This document shows, piece after piece, positions 1 to 8,450 of a DNA stretch of 64,000 bases (the stretch's first letter is position 1; each line of letters starts with the position of its first letter). This stretch comes from Harmothoe impar (lineage: Eukaryota; Annelida; Polychaeta; Phyllodocida; Polynoidae): the NCBI GenBank assembly GCA_947462335.1, contig OX381720.1, forward strand, positions 62,951,946 to 63,015,945, in the 5' to 3' direction. The position numbers and the translations under genes are program-made. A model generated the notes under the pieces. The model saw nothing but the letters and a program-made list of their open reading frames with translations. It searched no databases and was not told where the DNA came from.

Positions 1-479
1 AGGCTGCCTTCAGGTTTAGGCGGAGGAACGCCTCCCGGACCACCTTTGGTGAAATTGAACTTCAGCGGAGGAGGTATGACACCAGCTTTGGCGTCGTGTT
101 TGGCCGCCATCTTGGATTTCACGAGACCGGTAACCACCTTGCCCAACTTCTCCACGGTGCTGGTCAGCTCCGTCATCATTTTATGCAAGGAGGGTTCCTC
201 GGCATCTTCAAAATTCATGTCATGTAGACTCACCCCCAGCTGCTCTACTGTAGCTGACTTGGAAACCTGAGACGCACCTGCGGTAGTAGTGGCGGGGGTG
301 GTGGTGGTGGTAGCGGTGGACACAGCTGAAGACGTAAGTTCCTCCTGAACATCTTTAAATTCCTCCTGGTCCTCGGCATTCAAAGCCCCTTTAGATGGAT
401 TCTCTAGTCCACATATCGGGCATTTCTTGGCATTGCCATGGAAGGAGCCGGTGCAACCCTTCCCCTTACACTGCACCAT
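1..479 (-). CDS. 5' part of a gag-like ORF of a second retroelement (open at window edge)
   Basis: An open frame on the - strand runs from an ATG at 479 to the left edge without a stop (about 159 codons). The N-terminus holds a zinc-ribbon-like pattern (C-x3-C ... C-P-x2-C-G) within the first 25 residues. It is followed by an acidic/Thr-rich linker with a long Thr run, a short helical stretch and a Pro/Gly-rich segment. The layout (N-terminal Cys pairs, low-complexity linker) resembles the gag of the fragment at 25784-26890, which also starts with C-x2-C ... C-P-x2-C. It lies head to head with the Ngaro-like element beginning at 601, so it probably belongs to another tyrosine-recombinase element that was there first. 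The assignment rests on layout, since no conserved capsid segment lies inside the window. Confidence 0.55.
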   Translation of the reverse strand, partial: MVQCKGKGCTGSFHGNAKKCPICGLENPSKGALNAEDQEEFKDVQEELTSSAVSTATTTTTPATTTAGASQVSKSATVEQLGVSLHDMNFEDAEEPSLHKMMTELTSTVEKLGKVVTGLVKSKMAAKHDAKAGVIPPPLKFNFTKGGPGGVPPPKPEGS

Positions 480-600
480 AGTGAAGGTCTTTTCTCGGCA
501 AGCGACGAAGGAGGAGTGAGGGTAGGAGGGAGTATGGAAGCCCGAGGTGGTCTCCCCCTGGCGGATACTTGGTGAACTGACACTTTGTCTCTGTGAATAT

Positions 601-858
601 AGGAAATATAAGAAGCAGGGCGGATTATATGAGTAAAGCGGAGAGAGAGAGAATACTCCCCCTGGTGGATCTTTGAGAACTATTCAGTAAGGACTGGTTG
701 ATCACCACACGCCCATTTGCTCCCTCTGTGGGGGAAGGACTGAACTGCTGTGTTCACTCACCAGGGGCACACTGGATATAGAGCAGAGGCCGGGGGAGCT
801 CGCCCTCACAACCGCCACACCGCCGCTGCACACGCCTGCTCGCAGAGACACTGAGTTA
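601..858 (+). repeat. A1 direct repeat (left end of the Ngaro-like element)
   Basis: It begins AGGAAATATAAGAAGCAGGG and ends CACTGAGTTA just before the gag gene. The same sequence recurs as A2 at 5531-5775, shorter by 13 bp. As the left terminal repeat it should hold the promoter and 5' leader of the element RNA. Confidence 0.9.
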
Positions 859-896
859 TGATTTCAGTTTGACTTTGGTTGACTTTGAACTTCACC

Positions 897-1958
897 ATGG
901 CTACGTCTGGTAGGGACATTAACTGCAAGGGTTGTCAATTCAGACACCCTAGGCCTGGTGGTTCGCTATGTACCTATGTCAGAGCAGCTGTGGAGGAGGC
1001 GGTGAAGGACGGTAAAGGGCATGACGACGCCGGTGAGTACCTTTCAGCCATTATGGCTCCTTTAAAACTTAGCCCTGTCGACGCAAATATTCCCGACGTG
1101 GAGGAGCAGGGGGCATCTGTTTCTGATTTGTTGGATGTTGTTGAGTCGCAGAGGAGGCAGATAGAACAGTTAGTTGAGAAGTTTTCAAAATTGTCGCCCA
1201 CCCCGGCTACCGTGCCTCCAACTCCACCTGTTCCACCTACTGACCCTGCTAATCCCACACCAGGTCCCGACCCCCTCCCAGGCCCTTCAGACTTAGGCAA
1301 TCCATTCTACAACTACCCTCCGGTGGCACCAGTCCCTGGGGGAGTGGGTCCTATTCACAATGGGCAAGTGGGAGGGGGACCACAGGTGATTTATGTTCAG
1401 CAGGCGGGGGCTACTGAGATGAGAAGACGTAAGTTGCGCTACTTTGACATTGAGTCCTTTTATTGTTACCACAAGTCAGAACAGGAGAGGACTGTAGATG
1501 ATCTCATAGCAGCTCTTATGGGGCTGGTCTCCTACTTGTCAGAACAGAACCTTCCAGTGGGGGGTCTCATGAAGCATGTTTGTTTTGTAACAGAGAAGGC
1601 AAAAATGTTCAAACCTCGAGCCATTTTTCATTATGATTTGGGTGTCCGTGAAAAAGCGGAATTCACTGGGGCCTATGTCTTGGGCTATGGGGATTGGGAG
1701 TTGTCCACCAGGTACTTGGGGGTTGATCAGCTACTCCCCACTCCGGAACCCCATAGAGCTAGTGCTAGTGGGGGTAATAGGAGTAAGAGTAAGAAGCAGA
1801 GCAGCAATATGCCTCCAGGCTTCTGTTGGAGGTGGAATGTGGGGAAGGCTTGTAGACGTACACCTTGCCCCCATAAACATGTGTGTACTACGTGCTCCGG
1901 TGACCATACAAGCTTAGCTTGTACTGCAGGAGCTGCAAACGCACCTTCTGGTACATAG
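897..1958 (+). CDS. Gag-like protein of the Ngaro-like element
   Basis: About 353 residues from the first ATG (897) in a frame open slightly upstream (an alternative start at 879 is not ATG). The N-terminus carries a Cys pair (C-x2-C, about residues 10-13). The middle (about 100-160) is Pro/Gly-rich and disordered. A folded segment (about 180-285) contains HYDLGVREKAE and LGYGDWEL, with counterparts in the gag at 25784-26890. The C-terminus has a Cys/His cluster, CWRWN-x-G-x2-C ... CPHKHVC-x2-C-x3-H-x4-C, typical of gag-like ORFs of DIRS/Ngaro elements and probably nucleic-acid binding. It ends in TAG (1956-1958), and the same frame continues directly into pol. By family analogy it is a structural protein of the retrotransposition particle. 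Confidence 0.8.
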   Translation: MATSGRDINCKGCQFRHPRPGGSLCTYVRAAVEEAVKDGKGHDDAGEYLSAIMAPLKLSPVDANIPDVEEQGASVSDLLDVVESQRRQIEQLVEKFSKLSPTPATVPPTPPVPPTDPANPTPGPDPLPGPSDLGNPFYNYPPVAPVPGGVGPIHNGQVGGGPQVIYVQQAGATEMRRRKLRYFDIESFYCYHKSEQERTVDDLIAALMGLVSYLSEQNLPVGGLMKHVCFVTEKAKMFKPRAIFHYDLGVREKAEFTGAYVLGYGDWELSTRYLGVDQLLPTPEPHRASASGGNRSKSKKQSSNMPPGFCWRWNVGKACRRTPCPHKHVCTTCSGDHTSLACTAGAANAPSGT

Positions 1959-3602
1959 GATAATTTGGTGGGTGAGCTACCCGTAGGTATAGTTAAGGGC
2001 TCCCTTTGTACTAACAGTCTAAGCTGCGGTAATGGTTCCCTCCTAGAAGGGGGTCATTATTTTAGCGGTTCTGAGGAAGCTCAGGGGCCGTCAGCGGTGA
2101 ATGGGTTAAAACCGGTCTCCACTCCAAGTGAGGAGGGTTTTTTGTTTCTTTCCCAGTTGACTTCCGTACCTGGTAATAGCCCTATCAGTGTATTGGATGA
2201 TAGCTATTTGGGTCGCTCACCCATAGACATTCCTGTGTTTCCCACTGGTGATGCCGTGGAGGGTATCATAAATACACCCAGTGGTCTATGTTACAACCAT
2301 GTAGGGGTGGAAATTGGTTCTACTGCCCACTGTGGTCTTGATGGTCGTGAACCCTTGTGTGCTGGTGAGTCTGTTTGGGATTCTAGTGATTCTGACATGT
2401 TAATTGACAATAACTGGGACGCACTCTATTCTAGTAATTTTACTGAGGAGGTTAATGGGGCTCAATTTAATGATCCTATTATAGACCCAATATCTCATGT
2501 ATGTTACAGTTCGAGGAAAATTAGTCGTCCTATTGATTATGACTTGTGTTGGCGTAGGGCGCCCACCCCTGTGTGTTGTTATGATGTCAATAACCCAAAT
2601 GTGATTTCAGAATTATTTGAGGACGGTTACTACAGATGTCCGCCAGAAGGGTCCCCGCCATTATGTGGCTCCATGTGTTCGCACTCGGTGGGTGGTACCT
2701 CAATGCAGCTGAAACCTTGTAATTTTTATAAGGAAGCGTTCCTCCATCCAGTTGGCCAAGATATTGATGCTGCCTACATTTATGATGGGGTCCTAGAAGG
2801 TTTTAAGATTATGGATGATGTGGTTGATACTAGTTATGTCATGACTAATTATCGTAGTATTAATCGTCCTGTATTTAAGGCTCAAATGGACACGATTGTA
2901 TCTAGTGAATTAGTGGAAGGTAAGCTTACGGAGGTGGATTTCCCCCCTACATGTGTTCATAGCCTAGGCGCCGTTCCTAAGAAAAATGGGAAGTTGCGCC
3001 CCATTGTTGATATGAAACGCCCCTTACACAGTAGCGTTAACTCCTTCATGGAGTCGGTGGTGGAACCTTTCCACTATATTACAGTCCGGGATGTTTGTCA
3101 TAACTTGAAACCTAATGCCTTTTTGTCTGTAGTGGATGTCTCTTCAGCCTATAGGTCAGTGAATGTGTTCCCTGGACACACTGACTATCAGGGTATCATG
3201 TGGCCCACACAGGATGGTGAGACTCAATATTACAAGGATAATTGCTTGGCATTTGGGGCCAGATCCAGCCCTTACATTTTTCAGATGCTGTCTGACTTTG
3301 TAGTAAGGGGTATGAGAAGAAGAGGGTTCATGAATTGCTATGGGTACTTAGACGATTTTGTCGTTATAGGGGACACCTTGGCAGAATGTAACTTAGCCCT
3401 GGGAGTGTTAATGAGATTGCTCAGGTTTTTGGGTTTTTACATTTCATATCCTAAAATTGTCATGCCTTCTCAATGTGTGGTCTATTTAGGCATACAGATA
3501 GATACTACTACTATGGAGCTGTCTCTCCCCCCTACTAAATTGGTGGCGCTGCAAAAGATGGTGGACGTGTTCACTACCAAGTCAACAGCTACAAAGAAGT
3601 AG
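1959..3602 (+). CDS. Pol: N-terminal extension and reverse transcriptase of the Ngaro-like element
   Basis: This frame is continuous with gag across a single TAG, and there is no ATG near its start, so stop read-through or re-initiation would be needed. The first ~300 codons (1959-2860) are a Cys/Asp/Ser-rich extension that I do not recognise. RT homology starts near 2870: VPKKNGKLRPIVDMK (fingers), SVVDVSSAYRSV (motif A, catalytic Asp), AFGARSSPYIF (motif B) and YGYLDDFVVIGD (motif C, YLDD at 3345-3356). YLDD with the GARSSPY box is typical of DIRS-order elements. The frame closes with TAG at 3600-3602, just before a GHLAHAA segment that belongs to the connection between RT and RNase H, so this stop splits one polyprotein and is probably a disabling mutation. 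Confidence 0.85.
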   Translation, partial: DNLVGELPVGIVKGSLCTNSLSCGNGSLLEGGHYFSGSEEAQGPSAVNGLKPVSTPSEEGFLFLSQLTSVPGNSPISVLDDSYLGRSPIDIPVFPTGDAVEGIINTPSGLCYNHVGVEIGSTAHCGLDGREPLCAGESVWDSSDSDMLIDNNWDALYSSNFTEEVNGAQFNDPIIDPISHVCYSSRKISRPIDYDLCWRRAPTPVCCYDVNNPNVISELFEDGYYRCPPEGSPPLCGSMCSHSVGGTSMQLKPCNFYKEAFLHPVGQDIDAAYIYDGVLEGFKIMDDVVDTSYVMTNYRSINRPVFKAQMDTIVSSELVEGKLTEVDFPPTCVHSLGAVPKKNGKLRPIVDMKRPLHSSVNSFMESVVEPFHYITVRDVCHNLKPNAFLSVVDVSSAYRSVNVFPGHTDYQGIMWPTQDGETQYYKDNCLAFGARSSPYIFQMLSDFVVRGMRRRGFMNCYGYLDDFVVIGDTLAECNLALGVLMRLLRFLGFYISYPKIVMPSQCVVYLGIQIDTTTMELSLPPTKLVALQKMVDVFTTKSTATKK

Positions 3603-4304
3603 GTGCAGGTCCTGGCCGGCCACCTTGCACATGCAGCAACTGTGGTAGTGGGTGGTAGGACCTTTTCAAGGAGGGTAATAAATCTCATAAAGAGTCTACC
3701 CGATTCCAATAAGCAGGTGAGACTACCAGACTGGTTTGCCGATGATGTCAAATGGTGGTCTGCCTTTGTAAAGATTTTTAATGGTAAGGCGGCCATTGTC
3801 AGCCAGGTTCCTGCAGTCACTATAGCTACAGACTCCTCAATGTCCGGTTTTGGGGCAGTGAACGGGGATGCTGACTACTTGCTGGGTTCATGGGGACCCC
3901 GGTTTATGAATTACGCAAGTTGCCTGGTTTCTACTGATTGTATTATGAATTCACCTGAAGAGTTGTTGTATGTAAATAACCCTGATATTAATTTGTTAGA
4001 ACTGTGGCCGGTGGTGGCATCAGCACACCGTTGGTCCGCTGATTGGAAGGGTAAGACTGTTCTGATTGAATCAGATAATACACAGGTTGTCAGGATGCTG
4101 TACACTGGCAGGAGTAAATCTGTTCAGTGCATGGCATGGTTGAGAGAATTATTTTGGATGTCATTTGTGTACAACTTCAGTATTGTGTGTAATCATATCT
4201 CTACCCATGTTAACAGGGGCCCTGATTTTTTGTCTAGGGTCACCGATCCTAGGTTAAAGGGGAAGAGTGCTCCCCCTGAGTTGTGCCGTTTACTGTCCTT
4301 TTAG
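3603..4304 (+). CDS. Pol continued: connection and RNase H domain of the Ngaro-like element
   Basis: In frame with the RT ORF directly after the TAG at 3600-3602. It has no ATG of its own and is best read as the C-terminal part of pol. It begins with the connection sequence (VLAGHLAHAA, GGRTFSRRV). The RNase H domain follows, with acidic residues at the expected positions counting from 3603: D77 in ATDSSMSGFG, E133 in NLLELWPV, D158 in IESDNTQ and D208 in NRGPDFLSR. These four would degrade the RNA strand during cDNA synthesis. It ends in TAG (4302-4304), overlapping the start of the recombinase frame by about 20 nt in the -1 frame. No methyltransferase-like domain follows, which separates it from DIRS1-type elements. 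Confidence 0.85.
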   Translation: MQVLAGHLAHAATVVVGGRTFSRRVINLIKSLPDSNKQVRLPDWFADDVKWWSAFVKIFNGKAAIVSQVPAVTIATDSSMSGFGAVNGDADYLLGSWGPRFMNYASCLVSTDCIMNSPEELLYVNNPDINLLELWPVVASAHRWSADWKGKTVLIESDNTQVVRMLYTGRSKSVQCMAWLRELFWMSFVYNFSIVCNHISTHVNRGPDFLSRVTDPRLKGKSAPPELCRLLSF

Positions 4305-5248
4305 GGATCCACCTGGAGGAAAGGGCGGCGCAGTACCAGTCATTCTGGATGGCGGAGAATACTATCAGGACAAGGAAGGTTCAATGGAACCACTACTTTG
4401 ATTTCTGCCGCTACTTGGGGGAGTTACCCCTACCTGCTTCTGAAAGGCTGGTCACCATGTATCTGGCCTTTATGGCGGAGAGGTTCACATATACCTCCAT
4501 AATCAATTATTTGTCTGCCTTGTGGGTCCTTCATAAGACATATGGGTTTTCATACCCAGACCCACAGGGTTTTAGGATTAAGACCACCCTGAGTGGTATC
4601 AAAAGGTATTTGGGGGATGCCAAAGTTCAGGCTCACCCACTGACTGTTCAACATTTGTCATTAATCTTTGCTTCATTGAATTTTTCCTCCACTGAAGACA
4701 TGTGTTTCTGGGTGGCGCTCCTAATTGGTTTCAGGGCGCTGCTCAGGAAATCTAATTTGTTTGACCCTGGTATGGCGCTGACCTGGGGCAATGTTGTCTT
4801 TAAGCCCTGGGGTGTTCATTTCTTGGTCAGGAAGTCCAAGACCATACAGTATAGGCAAAGGGTCCAGAAGGTCTATCTAACACAAATGACTGTATCAAAG
4901 TATTGTGTGAAGCACTACTTACTGCTGTTGTCTGCCTTGGTAGGGCATGTTTCAGCAAATGACCATGTGTTATCTTTTGAGTCTAAAGGCAGGGTGGTCC
5001 AGGCTACATACCGTTGGTTCCAGTCCAGGCTTTCTAAGGTGTCAAAGGAATTGGGTCTCCCAAACTTCACCTCCCACTCAATGAGGAGGGGAGGGGCATC
5101 GGCCCTGGCTGAAGCTGGAATATCCCTGCGGGATCTCCAGGTGATTGGTGATTGGCAGAGTCTTCAAGTGCTGACGTATCTGGAGAGGTCGGAGGAATCT
5201 CGTGTCACCCTGGACCTGGCTATGACGTCGGCTGTCTTCAAACTCTAA
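4283..5248 (+). CDS. Tyrosine recombinase (YR) of the Ngaro-like element
   Basis: The frame opens inside the end of RNase H, in the -1 frame relative to pol. The first ATG is at 4349, so either a start there or a fused product is possible. Counting from 4283 (321 residues), the N-terminal SAM-like core-binding domain spans about 20-110 and the catalytic domain about 120-310. All key residues of the family are visible: R151 (FRALLRKS), K184 or K186 (VRKSKT), H265 and R268 (HSMRRGG), W291 (GDWQS, the position often His) and nucleophile Y299 (LTYLERS). The enzyme should integrate a circular cDNA intermediate by cutting and rejoining without a DDE integrase. The ORF is intact and could supply activity in trans even though pol is broken. 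Confidence 0.92.
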   Translation: MPFTVLLGIHLEERAAQYQSFWMAENTIRTRKVQWNHYFDFCRYLGELPLPASERLVTMYLAFMAERFTYTSIINYLSALWVLHKTYGFSYPDPQGFRIKTTLSGIKRYLGDAKVQAHPLTVQHLSLIFASLNFSSTEDMCFWVALLIGFRALLRKSNLFDPGMALTWGNVVFKPWGVHFLVRKSKTIQYRQRVQKVYLTQMTVSKYCVKHYLLLLSALVGHVSANDHVLSFESKGRVVQATYRWFQSRLSKVSKELGLPNFTSHSMRRGGASALAEAGISLRDLQVIGDWQSLQVLTYLERSEESRVTLDLAMTSAVFKL

Positions 5249-5261
5249 GAACTCTGACTAC

Positions 5262-5345
5262 ACCACTTGGTTGGGAGCAATAGCTACATCATTACCCACT
5301 TGGTTGGGAGCAATAGCTGCATCTTACCCACATGGTTGGGAATTA
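5262..5345 (+). repeat. Short tandem repeat in the 3' leader of the Ngaro-like element
   Basis: Three copies of a roughly 35-bp unit built on ACTTGGTTGGGAGCAATAGC lie between the recombinase stop and B1. The third copy is shortened. No function is apparent. Confidence 0.8.
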
Positions 5346-5407
5346 TCCTCGGAACAAGAACTGTGTCTCATTGAAGTTTTTGTCTTTGCTTTTTTTGGCG
5401 GGTTGGC

Positions 5408-5530
5408 GAGTGATTGTGTGAATATATTTGATATACATCTATGAACATTGAGATGTCACACAGTAATAAAATATATCACTTGCCAATGCACTCCGCGTCA
5501 GACTTCATTACTTCTAAGATAGCAGGCTTT
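5408..5530 (+). repeat. B1 direct repeat of the Ngaro-like element
   Basis: A 123-bp segment from GAGTGATTGTGTGAATATAT to AGATAGCAGGCTTT, repeated at 5803-5925 (B2). It is followed immediately by A2, so the B1-A2 junction has the circle-like order expected of split direct repeats. It contains AATAAA at 5465-5470, a possible polyadenylation signal. Confidence 0.9.
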
Positions 5531-5775
5531 AGGAAATATAAGAAGCAGGGCGGATTATATGAGTAAAGCGGAGAGAGAGAGAATACTCCCCCTGGTGGAT
5601 CTTTGAGAACTATTCAGTAAGGACTGGTTGATCACCACACGCCCATTTGCTCCCTCTGTGGGGGAAGGACTGAACTGCTGTGTTCACTCACCAGGGGCAC
5701 ACTGGATATAGAGCAGAGGCCGGGGGAGCTCGCCCTCACAACCGCCACACGCCTGCTCGCAGAGACACTGAGTTA
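5531..5775 (+). repeat. A2 direct repeat of the Ngaro-like element
   Basis: Matches A1 (601-858) throughout except that a 13-bp segment (CGCCGCTGCACAC) present in A1 is missing here. In Ngaro/PAT elements the internal A2 lets the reverse transcript regenerate the terminal A1. Confidence 0.9.
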
Positions 5776-5802
5776 CATAATAAATTTTTTTCTTTTGTTA
5801 CC

Positions 5803-5925
5803 GAGTGATTGTGTGAATATATTTGATATACATCTATGAACATTGAGATGTCACACAGTAATAAAATATATCACTTGCCAATGCACTCCGCGTCAGACTT
5901 CATTACTTCTAAGATAGCAGGCTTT
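5803..5925 (+). repeat. B2 direct repeat (right end of the Ngaro-like element)
   Basis: It appears base-for-base the same as B1 (5408-5530). Plain AT-rich flank starts at 5926, so 5925 is taken as the element's right end. Confidence 0.88.
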
Positions 5926-7369
5926 ACTACAGTACCTATATGGTTAGGTACTAGTTACATTTTTAGTTTCATTATGAATTACTAAAGGAAATACTGCAAT
6001 ACTTTTTACAACCAGCAGTATTTGACATAGATAGTCATAGCACACTATTAGTGTGTTTGCTGCTGGTTTGTACAAACTCATTTGATCAGGTTCCTAGTAT
6101 TTCAACATAGGGCTGATGAATAACCATCAAAATTAGAGTTCACAGGAGCAGCAGGAAATAGCCAGGCCTTTATCCAAACATGATGACCAGAGGAAAGGTG
6201 TCTAGCATCTGGACCTCTTAATGCTCCTTTCAATAAAATGATATGGCATCTATTTATATACATAATGAATGTTGATAGAAGGACAGGTGCATTGTCTGAT
6301 TCACAATACATTGGGACCCTGTTTAGATACTTATAGCTAAAGAAAATCATTCTCTTTAATCAGGAAAAGGGGTATAATCAACTTTGATGACACCTGGTGT
6401 CACACATAACAGGTATTTGTGTGATGCAGTGTCACCTAGTTTCCCTTCTGGCACACACTCACACATCTTCAAACATAACCATTATCACTTTGTCAGGTTG
6501 GAATAGTGCATGGTTTTGACATCAGGTGTCATCTTTGTTGTTCCTTGTTATTCTCATGGGAGAAATGGAATCATTTTCATTGTTTATAACCATATTAACA
6601 TGTTGTCAATGCAACTTAGACCTAGCTATACACCTCTAATTCTATCAAGTTCCATCAGTGATTGAAAAACACACCATATGATTTGATTAAAGCGGCATTA
6701 AGAGGGACAGACCACAGACACCTTTCCTCCGGTAATCTTGTTTGGATAAAGGTCTGACCTTGTGTATACAGCTGATAATCTGCATGAATTGTACACAACT
6801 TCATCAGGCCTGCACTACCATGGTAGGAATCTTGTTGAATGAGATAGTATGCCCATATACAGCAGGGAGTGCACTAACAGATTTCTGCCATGGTGCCCTA
6901 TGCCGCCAACTTCTAAATATAATGAATATAACAAACTAAACAGACTTTCCTTTCTTTTTTCCAAAAAATCTAAAAAGTGAAACAATATGGTTGGAAACAT
7001 TTTTGTACCATGGTACATGATGCTGTGTGAATATGTGTGAATTTGTGTGAAAATGTGTGAGTAAGTGCCACTTCTTGTCCTATGGGGTATGGTGTCATAT
7101 TGTGCCAATTAGTTCCATAGGACAACAGTCACACAAAGTGCACGTTCCAGAAACTAAGTCAAACTAATTTGCTGGGTAGTTACTACGTAAAATGCAAATG
7201 ATCTTATGCCAATACATACCATACTACTAAGTGTACACAAATATCAAAACATAAAAAGCCTTATTGTTTTTATAAATGAGTCTTTATTTCAGTATCATTA
7301 ACAGAGTCTATAACAATTGCTAATACATAATACAAAATAAAGCCTTGCGAGTTATTTATAATGTAAAAC
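5926..7369. other. Non-coding stretch
   Basis: AT-rich, with no ORF or exon I can support. It contains the inverted-repeat element at 6164-6756 and a short GTGTGAAT-type repeat at about 7023-7062. Confidence 0.6.
6164..6756. repeat. Foldback (MITE-like) element with ~60-bp arms
   Basis: The left arm 6164-6223 and right arm 6696-6756 are reverse complements with scattered mismatches. Shared words are CCTTTATCCAAACA, GAGGAAAGGTGTCT and CTCTTAATG. Inside, GACACCTGGTGTCA (about 6389-6402) and ACATCAGGTGTCAT (about 6519-6532) form a second inverted pair. It has no coding capacity, so it is probably a non-autonomous DNA transposon. Confidence 0.7.
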
Positions 7370-7693
7370 TTGAGAAAAAACAATTGCATGATAAGGGCAA
7401 ATGTCAAGATCTTAATACAAGATCTTAATACAAGACGAGATATTCATCTACTCTTTTATGCCTATAGTTTAACACAAAATGATAATAATATTGACAAAAG
7501 AAACATTCCAACTAGAAGGAATGTAGGTCGAAGGTTGGTAGTCCCTAGGTCTTTAAAACCTATCTTTCTCCGCAGCGCCTATTATAGAGCCATATCTAGA
7601 TGGAACCAATTGAAACCTGCTTACACCCTTATAGAAGACCTTAGTGCTTTTAAAATTGCAATTAAGAAAAACTATAACACGTGTTTCATGTAA
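7370..7693 (+). pseudogene. LINE ORF2 C-terminal fragment
   Basis: A 107-codon open frame ending in TAA. The segment NIPTRRNVGRRLVVPRSLKP, then FLRSAYYRAISRWNQLKP and a terminal FKIAIKK, is the usual end of the RT-containing ORF of CR1/L2/RTE-like non-LTR retrotransposons (x-VPR ... S-x2-YRA-x2-WN-x-L ... F-K). The catalytic RT core is absent, so this is a 5'-truncated copy, as most LINE insertions are. The fragment at 20020-20640 shows the same motif order on the opposite strand but is a different sequence. Confidence 0.75.
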
Positions 7694-8450
7694 ACCAGCT
7701 TCTCTTTATTACACTATATTACACAATTTGATCTGTTAGTACATATCGATTTTGACACACTCATCCTTACTCATCACTCATCTCATCACATTGTATAATT
7801 GCATTAATCAATTAGTGAATTTCTGTTTTCTACTACTATAATGATGAATGTATTCAACATGTAGTCCGCCATATCGTGTTTTTCAACGCTATTTAATATA
7901 CAGAACAGTCCAGGGGTCCTAGCGTAAGTAATACAATGCGCATGTGCTAGGTTGATATCATTTTCATTTTATTATGTAATTGTTATTATTCAAACACAAA
8001 CACAAACATGAATTCATTCATACACACATTCCAAGACCCATAATAATAATGCTGATTCGCTGAAGCATAGGTTTCCACATAAAGCAAATAACTTAACTAC
8101 CAAGGATACCTAATATTGTTGCGATTTCATGCACGCAAAAATAGAATGGAAGCAGACAAGTTCCTCAGTGATAAATATGTGATATCTTTCTATGAAAGCT
8201 CCATGATCCATCTACTCCAAGATCCATGTGAGACATTAGGGCTTTGAACACATCAGGACAGCAGTGTAGGAAGCAGATGGAAGTCTTCAGTACAACGGTA
8301 ATGTCCTTATCAGTAACTCTATACAGCCAGCTAGTGCATAATTGCCTTGCCTAGTGCATTAATGCACTACCTTGGCAAATATGGCTAGTGCAACAATGCA
8401 CTATAATGCACTATAAACATTTTTAGTACCAAGCGGCAGATCATATTAAT
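7694..8450. other. Non-coding stretch after the LINE fragment
   Basis: AT-rich, probably in part LINE 3' UTR. A short cluster of TAGTGCAT/AATGCACTA words lies at about 8330-8415. No gene is seen. Confidence 0.5.

Larger units (their letters stand above)
601..5925 (+). mobile_element. Ngaro/PAT-type tyrosine-recombinase retrotransposon with split direct repeats
   Basis: The unit is about 5.3 kb with the order A1 (601-858), gag, RT, RNase H, tyrosine recombinase, B1 (5408-5530), A2 (5531-5775), B2 (5803-5925). A1 matches A2 apart from one 13-bp indel near 831-843. B1 and B2 appear identical over 123 bp. This A1-B1-A2-B2 arrangement, with a recombinase in place of a DDE integrase and with no protease, is the known hallmark of PAT/Ngaro elements. 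DIRS proper has inverted termini and a methyltransferase-like domain, and neither is seen here. The near-identity of the repeats indicates a young copy, but two in-frame TAG codons interrupt the coding chain. The left end abuts unrelated sequence at 600 and the right end abuts plain AT-rich DNA at 5926. Confidence 0.9.

Noticed and set aside
4280..4304. Canonical -1 slippery site between RNase H and the recombinase
   Set aside because: The overlap is in the -1 frame, but the bases before TAG (TCC TTT) do not form an X XXY YYZ heptamer in the pol frame.
601..5925. Classification as DIRS1-like
   Set aside because: Termini are split direct repeats, not inverted repeats, and no methyltransferase-like domain follows RNase H.
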